NCBI GenBank assembly: GCA_003135995.1
Contig: PNBM01000129.1
Coordinates: forward strand, 16,411 to 22,618
DNA: 6,208 nt
Source: Ignavibacteriota bacterium
GTDB taxonomy: Bacteria; Bacteroidota; Ignavibacteria; Tepidaquicellales; Tepidaquicellaceae
Direction: 5' to 3'
The notes below the pieces were generated by a model, which had not been told where the DNA came from, ran no database searches, and saw only the letters and a list, made by a program, of their open reading frames with translations. Below are positions 1 through 6,110 of this stretch, one piece after another; position 1 is the stretch's first letter, and the number at the start of each line of letters is the position of its first letter. The translations under genes and the position numbers were made by a program.

Positions 1-430
1 GTTCATTTTTATAATTTGATTCTTTCCAATATTTAGAAATAAGTTTATATAATCTATTAAAAGCATCTTCTTCAGGGATACATGTATCTGTTACACGATT
101 ATAACCGCTATTCATTAAATTCCATTCGTCATTGGGCGAAAGTTCACGATAATTTGGTACTGCCTTATAATGCGAATGTGCAATAAGATTAGTTAAATCC
201 TCTTCAAGATTAGCACCAGTACATGATATAATATGAACTCTGTCTTTACGTATCATCTCAGCCAACGAAATTCCTATTTCAGCAGTACTCATTGCACCAG
301 CTATAGTTACCATCATTTTTCCACCATTTGATATATGCCGTTCATATGCTTTTGCAGCTTCAACAAGGGTTGCTGCATTGAAATGACGAAAATTATAAGT
401 TATGAAATTTTTTATTGGAGAATCTAACAT
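1..430 (-). CDS. Deoxyhypusine synthase-like protein, N-terminal part (cut by window edge)
   Basis: This is the first 143 codons of a gene that runs off the left edge. I translated it by hand; it begins MLDSPIKNFITYNFRHFNAA. The residues GGKMMVTIAGAMSTAE (36-51), HIISCTGANLEED (66-78), VPNYRELSP (91-99) and NRVTDTCIPEE (111-121) are the hallmark blocks of bacterial deoxyhypusine synthase-like proteins. The family is NAD-dependent; eukaryotic members transfer the aminobutyl group of spermidine to a lysine of eIF5A. Bacteria lack eIF5A, so bacterial homologues are thought to act on small amines, for example in homospermidine-type synthesis, but the substrate here is unknown. Members are usually about 320-350 residues, so over half is missing, including the region that should hold the catalytic lysine. 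The ATG is firm because an in-frame TGA lies four codons upstream (440-442). It starts 26 bases after the preceding gene and is probably the fifth gene of the operon. Confidence 0.85.
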   Translation of the reverse strand, partial: MLDSPIKNFITYNFRHFNAATLVEAAKAYERHISNGGKMMVTIAGAMSTAEIGISLAEMIRKDRVHIISCTGANLEEDLTNLIAHSHYKAVPNYRELSPNDEWNLMNSGYNRVTDTCIPEEDAFNRLYKLISKYWKESNYKNE

Positions 431-456
431 ATTGTATTTTCAACTATTAATTAATT

Positions 457-1284
457 TCATTGTTTCGATTTTGGGAAAAAGACCATATCATCTTTTACAT
501 CAGGAGTAAGAATTGTCTGATTTGTTTTTTTCGCATTTATTATGACGGCAAATTCGAATTTTTTTGAAATCATTTTTGCAATTTTCTTGGAATTCGACAA
601 AACATTATTTTGTATTTCACCTTGTTCATTTGGAACTAAGGAAAAAGCTTTAATAGCACCTGTAACTCCTATTGTATGACATCCTCCTATAATTATTAAA
701 TATTTAGTTTGGTTATGTGGGTTTTTTAATCTTTCAAAATAACCGTAATCATTCTTTGAAATATTCCCGCAAAATTCTTTTTTAGCTTCTTTATGAAACA
801 ATACTATCTCACCAGGATATTTTAGAGACTCTTCCCAATCTGGACTTTTATACTCAATTTGAGAATATGGCAAGAACTCCTCTGTTGTAGAATTATAATC
901 AGGACCACCAATAATAATTAAAGTTTTATCATATTCAAATTTAATTTTAGCTGCTTCACCACAAGATAAAATTCTAAGTTTTAAATTCGGAAAAAGTCGT
1001 AATAAAGTATAAACCACTTCAAAATATGCGTCCAAATCACCATATTTACGGTTGTAAATAAATTCTCCATCGACAATCTGCTGCTTTTCCGGTTTGTCTA
1101 ATTCAGAACAAACAAGAACAACGGCCTCTTTATCTTTTATACCCCAAACTTTTCTAAGATGTCTTGTTTTACTGCGTCTGATGCTATTCTTTATGAATTT
1201 AAATACTTCATAGATAGTAAAAATTAAAGCAAAAATGTAAATAATAAATTTTATTTCATCAATTATTATAATTATTTTTTCCAT
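457..1284 (-). CDS. Membrane-anchored protein with Rossmann-like GGP..N domain, function unknown
   Basis: I cannot assign this 275-residue protein to a named family. A single hydrophobic helix at about residues 11-31 is followed by a strongly basic stretch (RRSKTRHLRK, 36-45), which predicts a single-pass protein with its large C-terminal domain in the cytoplasm. That domain alternates hydrophobic strands and helices: AVVLVCSE (54-61), YGDLDAYFEV (81-90), LRILSCGEA (103-111), LIIIGGPDYN (122-131), DYGYFERLKNP (179-189) and YLIIIGGCHTIGVTGA (195-210). The two strand-Gly-Gly turns, GGPDYN and GGCHTIG, look like ligand-binding loops of an alpha/beta domain, possibly for a nucleotide or sugar nucleotide; this is inference from pattern only. 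The start codon directly abuts the stop of the acyltransferase gene (TAGATG), so the two are probably translationally coupled. No Shine-Dalgarno sequence is visible. The tether suggests it may hold a pathway or a sensor at the inner membrane. Confidence 0.75.
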   Translation of the reverse strand: MEKIIIIIDEIKFIIYIFALIFTIYEVFKFIKNSIRRSKTRHLRKVWGIKDKEAVVLVCSELDKPEKQQIVDGEFIYNRKYGDLDAYFEVVYTLLRLFPNLKLRILSCGEAAKIKFEYDKTLIIIGGPDYNSTTEEFLPYSQIEYKSPDWEESLKYPGEIVLFHKEAKKEFCGNISKNDYGYFERLKNPHNQTKYLIIIGGCHTIGVTGAIKAFSLVPNEQGEIQNNVLSNSKKIAKMISKKFEFAVIINAKKTNQTILTPDVKDDMVFFPKSKQ

Positions 1285-1932
1285 CTATACAAAAATCTTT
1301 GAATTTTTTATTGGCGAGATTACTTTAGAATGATGAATAAATTCATTAAATCCAGGTTTTGCAATATGCCCCTCAGGTACATTCTTTGTAATAATACTAC
1401 CAGCGCAAATATAAGCACGAGGACCTATTTTAACTGACCCAACTACAACCGAATTAAAACCAACAAATACTTTATCATAAATTTCAGCAGATTCTTCTTT
1501 AGAATCATCAGAATCCCATTCGTTTAAAGGTTCTAATTGAGTGTGAATAATCTTTCCAAAGATTCTGCAATCATTCCCAATTACGGTTCTTTCACCAACT
1601 AATCCACCAATAACACAACTGTTTCCTATTTTAACCTCATTACAAACGTGTGCTCCATATATTAATAGTGTTTTTTCACCTATTTTAACATCTGATTCAA
1701 TTACAGATTTATCATCTAAAATTGAAAAATTCCCAATTTTGCTTCCATTGCCAATTAAACATGAATAACCGATATATACATCCTTTCCTATTTTTGTAGT
1801 ATAATCTTTTTTGTCAAATGATCCTGTTAATAATTTTCTATATTTTTTCCCAATGACCGAATAAGGCATTATTATAACTGACTTTGGTATTTTACACTTA
1901 TTACCAATTATTAAATATTCACACTTCTTCAT
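1285..1932 (-). CDS. Left-handed beta-helix (hexapeptide repeat) acyl/acetyltransferase
   Basis: The 215-residue product carries the imperfect hexapeptide repeats ([LIV]-G-x4) of the trimeric LbH acyltransferase superfamily. One block runs from about residue 47 to 130 (TKIGKDVYIG, GSKIGNFSIL, VKIGEKTLLI, VKIGNSCVIGG, TVIGNDCRIFG). An acidic loop follows (131-154, with PLNEWDSDDSKEESAE), then a second coil block (155-188: VFVGFNSVVVGSVKIG, AGSIITKNVPEG). Family members usually move an acetyl or other acyl group from CoA or ACP to an amine or hydroxyl of a sugar, amino acid or antibiotic. His130, at the start of the protruding loop (GKIIHTQLEP), is the best candidate for the catalytic base. The acidic loop is a natural place for acceptor recognition; the acceptor cannot be read from sequence. 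The first 14 bases overlap the end of the hydrolase gene, and the next gene begins immediately after the stop, so it is embedded in the operon. A non-catalytic LbH protein is possible but less likely. Confidence 0.86.
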   Translation of the reverse strand: MKKCEYLIIGNKCKIPKSVIIMPYSVIGKKYRKLLTGSFDKKDYTTKIGKDVYIGYSCLIGNGSKIGNFSILDDKSVIESDVKIGEKTLLIYGAHVCNEVKIGNSCVIGGLVGERTVIGNDCRIFGKIIHTQLEPLNEWDSDDSKEESAEIYDKVFVGFNSVVVGSVKIGPRAYICAGSIITKNVPEGHIAKPGFNEFIHHSKVISPIKNSKIFV

Positions 1933-2740
1933 TTATTACATTAGCTTTAATTATATTATAAATATATTGTTTATTGTTCATTGATGCTTCACTATTACCA
2001 ATTTCATCATTCAAGTCGTTGAATCCATGATCCATTTCTTTAATAGTAATCAGATTTATATTATTGTATTTCATTGATAAGTCTTTCGAAACATTATATG
2101 GCACCATTGTATCAGAATCACCATGAATTATTGTTACTTTATGATTTATTTGACCAATAAATAATTCAGGTTGTATTAATTGCATCTCTTTGAATAATGT
2201 TATTCCTATTGGAAATTTATTATTAATATAGAGTTTACCTGTCTTGTATAGTTTAGATATTGTTTTGAGATTGAAAATTGATGTTGCCCATTCGGTTTCA
2301 GGTTTTATAAATGTTCTTTGATAGGATAGAACAGGAGCTATCATAGTAATTGATTTAACAATTTCAGGATGCAGAAATGCAGTAAAAATCGAGGGTGGAG
2401 CACCGAAACTACAACTGACTATATGTAGATTCATCTTTTTACTTTTGTAATAATCTTGTAGATAAAGAATTGCAGAATCAATGTCAATCATTTGTCCTAT
2501 TATTGTAAAATCTGTTGATTTGCCATTACTTTCTCCATGTCCTCTAAAATCGATTCTTAAAGAATCTACACCGTAATTACCAAGAAATTCTGCCCCATCC
2601 TTGAAAAGGTTTAAGTATTCATTTTTATTGACCGTAATTCCATGAAGCCAAAGAATCACAGTAGTACTTTCTGAAACTGAATGAATTCCGGATATCGAAA
2701 ACCCATCAACTGTTTTTAGTTTGACTTTGTTATTTTTCAT
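1919..2740 (-). CDS. Alpha/beta hydrolase (serine hydrolase, S33/Hydrolase_4-like)
   Basis: A 273-residue alpha/beta-hydrolase-fold protein, the usual length for a stand-alone member. Numbered from the ATG, it has the oxyanion-hole strand ILWLHG (29-34), DFRGHGES (64-71) as in serine aminopeptidase/monoglyceride lipase-like enzymes, the nucleophile elbow SCSFG (Ser111), HGDSDTMVP (acid Asp210) and EMDHGF (His238). The catalytic triad is complete, so it is probably an active esterase, thioesterase or amidase. The elbow has Ser instead of the first Gly of GxSxG. There is no signal peptide or membrane segment, so it is cytoplasmic. In this operon it could release or trim an acylated intermediate, but that is inference. 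An in-frame TTG at 2746 would add two residues; I chose the ATG at 2740 because neither start has a ribosome-binding site and ATG is the stronger codon. It overlaps the upstream glycosyltransferase gene by 11 bases and the downstream acyltransferase gene by 14. Confidence 0.88.
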   Translation of the reverse strand: MKNNKVKLKTVDGFSISGIHSVSESTTVILWLHGITVNKNEYLNLFKDGAEFLGNYGVDSLRIDFRGHGESNGKSTDFTIIGQMIDIDSAILYLQDYYKSKKMNLHIVSCSFGAPPSIFTAFLHPEIVKSITMIAPVLSYQRTFIKPETEWATSIFNLKTISKLYKTGKLYINNKFPIGITLFKEMQLIQPELFIGQINHKVTIIHGDSDTMVPYNVSKDLSMKYNNINLITIKEMDHGFNDLNDEIGNSEASMNNKQYIYNIIKANVINEEV

Positions 2741-3743
2741 ATTCAATTATTTTTTTAAAAGTTAATATATCTTGTTCGAAATCTTTAATGAAAGTTGTGC
2801 AATGAATTGGTTTTATTTTTCCACAAACATACAATGACTCTTTAATAAATGGTAAATGTTTTTTTATCGCTTTATTTAATAGTTCTTTGACATATGACTT
2901 TCTATATTCTAAATATTCATTCCAATAATTTTCATTGTATCTATCATCATATTTTGATCGGTCTATCAATTCAAAAAGCCCTTCTGCAATGACTTCTCCA
3001 AATTCTTGCATTTTAATTTTTGATATATTTTCAAATGGATTATATTTTTTTTGATAAATTATATCGACAGCTGAAATCTTTTTCTTATTAATAGAAGGAA
3101 TCATAAACAGCCAGTCTTCATTGTAAATTAAAGGAAAATAGCTTTCAATCTTATCTGATTTAATAAATAGAAAATTACCGCTCAAGAATGGATGATAAGG
3201 TTCTCCATATTTCTGTTCAATGTGCCCTATTACGGATGTATCAGGAAAATATTTTACTATACATCCTGAAATATTATATAACTCTAAAGCGGCAATCCCT
3301 TTACAGATAATATTTTTTGTAATACCTTCAACATCATCATCAATTAAAAGTATATTCTTAAATCCATTTTGAACCGAATGTATCAACGCAAAGTTTCTTT
3401 TTGCTGGCAAATCCCAATCACTTATATCATAATTATGATAAAAATTAGCTAACCTAAAAGTATTAAGATTTCTTATTTTAGTAATTATGTCACTTTTTAA
3501 ACAATTAATAAAGATAACTCCATTATTATGTGAAATATCAATTTTTGTTTTATCGGAATCATTTGAAACTAAGACTATTATCTTTCCAGAAAACCAACTC
3601 AATGAAGCAAGAAGCAAATTTATATTTTGATATCTTTTCAAAAATGGAATATAAATAACCAAAGGCAGTTTTTCATAATTCTCCCCTAAATTTGGTTTCG
3701 GATTTGTGTTAAAATTTATAATTGATTGAGGATTTGTTAACAT
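2730..3743 (-). CDS. GT-A-like glycosyltransferase (divergent family 2 type)
   Basis: The 337-residue product resembles a soluble GT-A-fold nucleotide-sugar transferase. An early strand LPLVIYIPFLKR (26-37) and a second strand IIVLVSND (55-62) fit the nucleotide-binding half. WDLPAKRNFAL (110-120) is followed by the hydrophobic strand NILLIDDDVEG (130-140), whose DDD (135-137) is the expected metal/UDP-binding DxD motif. SGNFLF (188-193) and NEDWLF (208-213) match the acceptor-side positions of family 2-like enzymes, where an ED pair often supplies the catalytic base. The C-terminal third (about 237-337) is helical and charged and I do not recognise it. No transmembrane segment is seen. It is the first gene of the five-gene operon, with an in-frame TAA two codons upstream fixing the ATG as the earliest start. 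A standard surface-polysaccharide role is possible, but no other polysaccharide genes are visible. The donor and acceptor are unknown, and nucleotidyltransferase chemistry cannot be excluded. Confidence 0.72.
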   Translation of the reverse strand: MLTNPQSIINFNTNPKPNLGENYEKLPLVIYIPFLKRYQNINLLLASLSWFSGKIIVLVSNDSDKTKIDISHNNGVIFINCLKSDIITKIRNLNTFRLANFYHNYDISDWDLPAKRNFALIHSVQNGFKNILLIDDDVEGITKNIICKGIAALELYNISGCIVKYFPDTSVIGHIEQKYGEPYHPFLSGNFLFIKSDKIESYFPLIYNEDWLFMIPSINKKKISAVDIIYQKKYNPFENISKIKMQEFGEVIAEGLFELIDRSKYDDRYNENYWNEYLEYRKSYVKELLNKAIKKHLPFIKESLYVCGKIKPIHCTTFIKDFEQDILTFKKIIEYEK

Positions 3744-3809
3744 ACTTTAGATAAAATCATTTTTAATTTAGATTAAACCTATTTCTATATTTGCTAAGTT
3801 AATAATATT

Positions 3810-3824
3810 TTGATTTAAAATCAA
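3810..3824. promoter_or_regulatory. Perfect 7-bp inverted repeat, possible operator
   Basis: TTGATTT and AAATCAA are separated by one base, forming a 15-base palindrome about 70-85 bases upstream of the first gene of the minus-strand operon. The size and spacing suit a dimeric repressor of the XRE type, and such a regulator is encoded divergently at 4217. The surrounding AT richness makes chance palindromes fairly likely, so this is a weak call. Confidence 0.25.
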
Positions 3825-3959
3825 TTCTTATAGTATGTTTTTTATAATACTTAAGCACATATTTCTCCAATAACAAAATCTTATAATATATTTAATTTCA
3901 GTTAGTTTTGACGAATTTGCTATGAATATTAATTTATTTGGTAGATTATTTTTAATTAA

Positions 3960-4064
3960 TATTTATACATTTTGTTTGGTTCATTCGGAAGCACGGCTTA
4001 CTATAGTGTAGGCGACAAACTTAGTGATGCGTTCTCTGTTGGGAAAGAATTACAACTGAGCTAA
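3960..4064 (+). other. GC-rich island: possible small ORF, gene remnant or structured RNA
   Basis: In the stretch 3986-4046 I count 29 G/C in 61 bases (about 48%), far above the flanking DNA. One plus-strand frame is open from the TAA at 3957 to the TAA at 4062-4064. It reads ...GSTAYYSVGDKLSDA and on to ELQLS, which looks like real protein sequence. There is no ATG; TTG at 3972 would be the only plausible start, giving about 30 residues. The same stretch can also fold. GTTTG (3974-3978) pairs with CAAAC (4016-4020) around an inner hairpin GCTTAC/GTAGGC (3996-4001 with 4008-4013, one G-U pair, six-base loop). I do not recognise it as tRNA, an attC site or a known RNA. It could be the tail of a decayed or transferred gene, a small peptide gene, or a non-coding RNA. 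Confidence 0.3.
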
Positions 4065-4216
4065 TAAAGAGAATAATTTTTCAGTGATAAATATTCAGTC
4101 TTTATGTGTGAAAATATACATTTGTTTGTTATTACAATTCTATAAATCCCCGCGGAAATCAAATACATAAGGATTTTTTATTTATTTAGATTATTTTTTT
4201 AATTATTAGTATATTA

Positions 4217-4777
4217 ATGAAACTTAAAACTCTTACCATTATGCTTAACAACGAAAAATTAGTCAGAAGATTAAAGAAAATCTTTACTTATTTGAGAGAT
4301 AACTGGGGAATAACACTTTACCGTATCGCGGTAGAATCAAAAATCCCGCATTCCAGTTTAAAGTACATGATTGATGGTAAATTTGAATGGAAACTAAATC
4401 ATCTTCTCTCAATCGTTGATTTTCTTAATCGGAACAACGTAAAAATCTCTTTAGAAGAGTTGCTGAACTTTGATGATAAAACAACTTTATCACAAATTAT
4501 GAATACTGATAAAGCAGATTTTAGAGAAGTAATTTACGGCGATAAAGAAGGATACAAAACTTTTGTAAAATCGGGCGAAAGTATAATTCCAAAAGCTGTC
4601 AGGCCAAGAGGTATTATGATAGAATCTGAAGAGTTAACTCAAGAAATTACAGAGCGCATAAAGGAAAGCCCTTTATTTAAAAGTCATCGAATATCTGTTG
4701 GTATAAAAATTAGTGATAAGAATTTTGATTTCCATCAGGACCTTAATTTTTTGAACGGGAAGAAATTGAAAGATTAA
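4217..4777 (+). CDS. Helix-turn-helix (XRE/Cro-like) DNA-binding protein with unrecognised C-terminal region
   Basis: The 186-residue product has a helix-turn-helix region at about residues 20-83. A leading helix KIFTYLRDNWG (21-31) is followed by ITLYRIAVESKIPHSSLKYMI (32-52), which fits helix 2-turn-recognition helix of a Cro/C1-type domain. HLLSIVDFLN (62-71) is the following helix, and VKISLEELL (75-83) closes the domain in the usual way. The remaining 100 residues are charged and lack membrane or catalytic motifs that I recognise. They may serve for dimerisation or ligand sensing. The likely role is a cytoplasmic transcriptional regulator. It is divergent from the five-gene operon and shares its 473-base intergenic region, so control of that operon or of itself is plausible but not shown. 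I use the ATG at 4217; an internal ATG at 4241 (residue 9) would keep the whole HTH and cannot be excluded because neither has a Shine-Dalgarno sequence. Confidence 0.75.
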   Translation: MKLKTLTIMLNNEKLVRRLKKIFTYLRDNWGITLYRIAVESKIPHSSLKYMIDGKFEWKLNHLLSIVDFLNRNNVKISLEELLNFDDKTTLSQIMNTDKADFREVIYGDKEGYKTFVKSGESIIPKAVRPRGIMIESEELTQEITERIKESPLFKSHRISVGIKISDKNFDFHQDLNFLNGKKLKD

Positions 4778-4815
4778 TTTATACAATTTTTAAAAAATTT
4801 ATATTATCAAATAAA

Positions 4816-4841
4816 AAAGGGGAAGCGTTTACTTCCCCTTT
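4816..4841. terminator. Bidirectional hairpin terminator between convergent genes
   Basis: AAAGGGGAAG (4816-4825) and CTTCCCCTTT (4832-4841) form a perfect 10-bp stem with a six-base loop. On the minus strand the stem runs into a T-run (the A-run at 4813-4818 reversed), giving a good intrinsic terminator for a minus-strand transcript. On the plus strand it is followed by TTTAATATTT, which is weaker. It sits 38 bases after the HTH gene stop and 24 bases from the end of the convergent gene at 4866, so it probably stops both transcripts. Confidence 0.85.
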
Positions 4842-4865
4842 AATATTTACGATTCTATTTCCTGG

Positions 4866-6110
4866 TCATTTAATCAATACCATTTTCTTAACCTTGACAT
4901 AATCATTTGCGATTATTCTGTAGAAGTAAACACCACTTGCAAAGGGTTGTCCGTTAAATTCAAGAGTATAGCTTCCAGCTTTTTTAAATTCATTGTTTAC
5001 AAGTTTATTCATTTCTCTTCCAAGAATATCATAAACTACTAAAGACACCTTTGAATCCTTAGGCAACTGATAATTTATCTTCGTTAGTGGATTAAACGGA
5101 TTCGGAAAGTTTTGACATAAATTAAATTCATTTGGTATTTCATTTTGAGTATTATTTATAAATGTTGTTCCTCCATTTGTTGTATATACTATATATCCAC
5201 CGCCGCCAACAGTCCAACCCGTGTTATTATTAATAAATGTAATTGAACCTATAAAAGCACCCGTCGGATAACTTGATTGTGCAATCCAATTATATCCTCC
5301 ATTTGTTGTTTTCCATAATTTAATACCTGTATATGCTCCTCCTGCCCATCCGGTATTTATATCAGAAAAACAAGTACACAGGATAACATCTGCTCCTATA
5401 ACAGTCGCAACACTATCCCATGTGCTTCCAAAATCTGTAGTTTTAAATAATTTATTTTGACCGGCTCCAATAACAAATCCATATTGATTATTAATAATTG
5501 AAAATTTTAGAAAATCAGGCATTGCCCCTCCATTTGATATAGAAATATAATTCCAATTAATACCACCATTTGTAGTTTTATAAATACTTGCTCCGGCTCC
5601 GCACACTAAACCGGTCAATGCATCTTTGAAATATATTTCATACAAAAAACCACAAGGGACATGAGTTGAATCAAATGATATTCCTCCGTTTGTAGTTTTT
5701 AAAATATGTGCATTACCGCTTATCCATCCCGTATCTTTATTAATGAAAAAAGCTTCTTCATAACTTGCACCATAACCAACTGTACCGTTTCTTATAGCTA
5801 TCCAATTTATTCCTCCATTAGTAGTTTTCAGAATTGTTTGAAACCAACCCACACAATAAACTATATTTGAATTTACTGGTTGAATTCCGGTCAAATTTTT
5901 ATCTGTGGATGGATGATTTTGAAAAATCCAGTTTGTTCCTGTATTTGTCGTTTTCATAATCACGCCTTCTCCACAAGCCCAACCCGTATATTGATTAATA
6001 AAATGTATATCATTTAAGGCAGATGTCCCTGAATTTTGAACTATCCATTGAGCATTTGCGGATATAATCGAATAAATAGAAATAATCAGAATAATAATTA
6101 TTTTTTTCAT
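4866..6110 (-). CDS. Secreted Ycf48-like beta-propeller protein with T9SS C-terminal sorting domain
   Basis: A 414-residue exported protein. Residues 1-20 form a Sec signal peptide: MKK, a long Ile-rich core, then ANA before Gln21. The body (about 21-320) holds seven copies of a KTTN.G..W motif starting at residues 53, 95, 138, 178, 223, 267 and 309, most preceded by a TGW..G or similar strand. This pattern is typical of BNR/Ycf48-like propellers, and seven copies suit a complete seven-bladed ring. Residues from about 328 to the end are a type A T9SS sorting domain: QNFPNPFNP (333-341), INYQLP (345-350), VVYDILGRE (358-366), SGVYFYR (392-398) and KKMVLIK (408-414). In this family the tail directs passage across the outer membrane and is normally cleaved on export. 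Unlike photosystem II Ycf48, such proteins are generic surface or extracellular proteins, perhaps adhesive or carbohydrate-binding; the ligand is unknown. It is a single gene, convergent with the HTH gene and not obviously linked to the operon. Confidence 0.92.
   Translation of the reverse strand: MKKIIIILIISIYSIISANAQWIVQNSGTSALNDIHFINQYTGWACGEGVIMKTTNTGTNWIFQNHPSTDKNLTGIQPVNSNIVYCVGWFQTILKTTNGGINWIAIRNGTVGYGASYEEAFFINKDTGWISGNAHILKTTNGGISFDSTHVPCGFLYEIYFKDALTGLVCGAGASIYKTTNGGINWNYISISNGGAMPDFLKFSIINNQYGFVIGAGQNKLFKTTDFGSTWDSVATVIGADVILCTCFSDINTGWAGGAYTGIKLWKTTNGGYNWIAQSSYPTGAFIGSITFINNNTGWTVGGGGYIVYTTNGGTTFINNTQNEIPNEFNLCQNFPNPFNPLTKINYQLPKDSKVSLVVYDILGREMNKLVNNEFKKAGSYTLEFNGQPFASGVYFYRIIANDYVKVKKMVLIK

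Larger units (their letters stand above)
3744..4216. other. 473-base divergent intergenic region
   Basis: This region separates the minus-strand operon from the plus-strand HTH gene and should carry both promoters. No full-length gene fits here in any frame. Most of it is very AT-rich, so promoter-like hexamers are common and weakly informative. The best minus-strand candidate I see is TTGGAG (3865-3870 reversed), 18 bases, then TATAAA (3841-3846 reversed), which would leave a leader of about 90 bases. I found no convincing Bacteroidota TTTG/TAnnTTTG pair for either direction. It also contains a short perfect inverted repeat (3810-3824) and a GC-richer island (about 3984-4060), both listed separately. 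A weak AAATCC/GGATTT pair at 4144-4149 and 4171-4176 precedes a T-run, but it is too short to call a terminator. Confidence 0.6.

Noticed and set aside
2741..2746. TTG start for the hydrolase gene
   Set aside because: It adds only two residues, with no ribosome-binding site to favour it over the ATG at 2740; it stays possible.
1..3743. Ordinary surface-polysaccharide biosynthesis locus
   Set aside because: One GT-like and one LbH gene fit, but no flippase, polymerase, sugar-nucleotide synthesis or export gene is present, and the deoxyhypusine synthase-like and GGP..N genes do not belong to such loci. It remains a fallback explanation.
3960..4064. Integron attC site or tRNA in the GC-rich island
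   Set aside because: I found no GTTRRRY/RYYYAAC pair and no cloverleaf or conserved T-loop; the stems are short and contain a wobble pair.
4144..4176. AAATCC/GGATTT inverted repeat followed by a T-run, as a plus-strand terminator or leader hairpin
   Set aside because: The stem is only six base pairs with a 21-base loop, and no gene on the plus strand ends just upstream.
5160..5960. Recurring CCTCCATTTGTTGT-like DNA words as a tandem repeat or CRISPR array
   Set aside because: They lie in frame within the propeller gene and encode the TTNGG part of the KTTNGG motif; spacing and sequence vary as in protein repeats.
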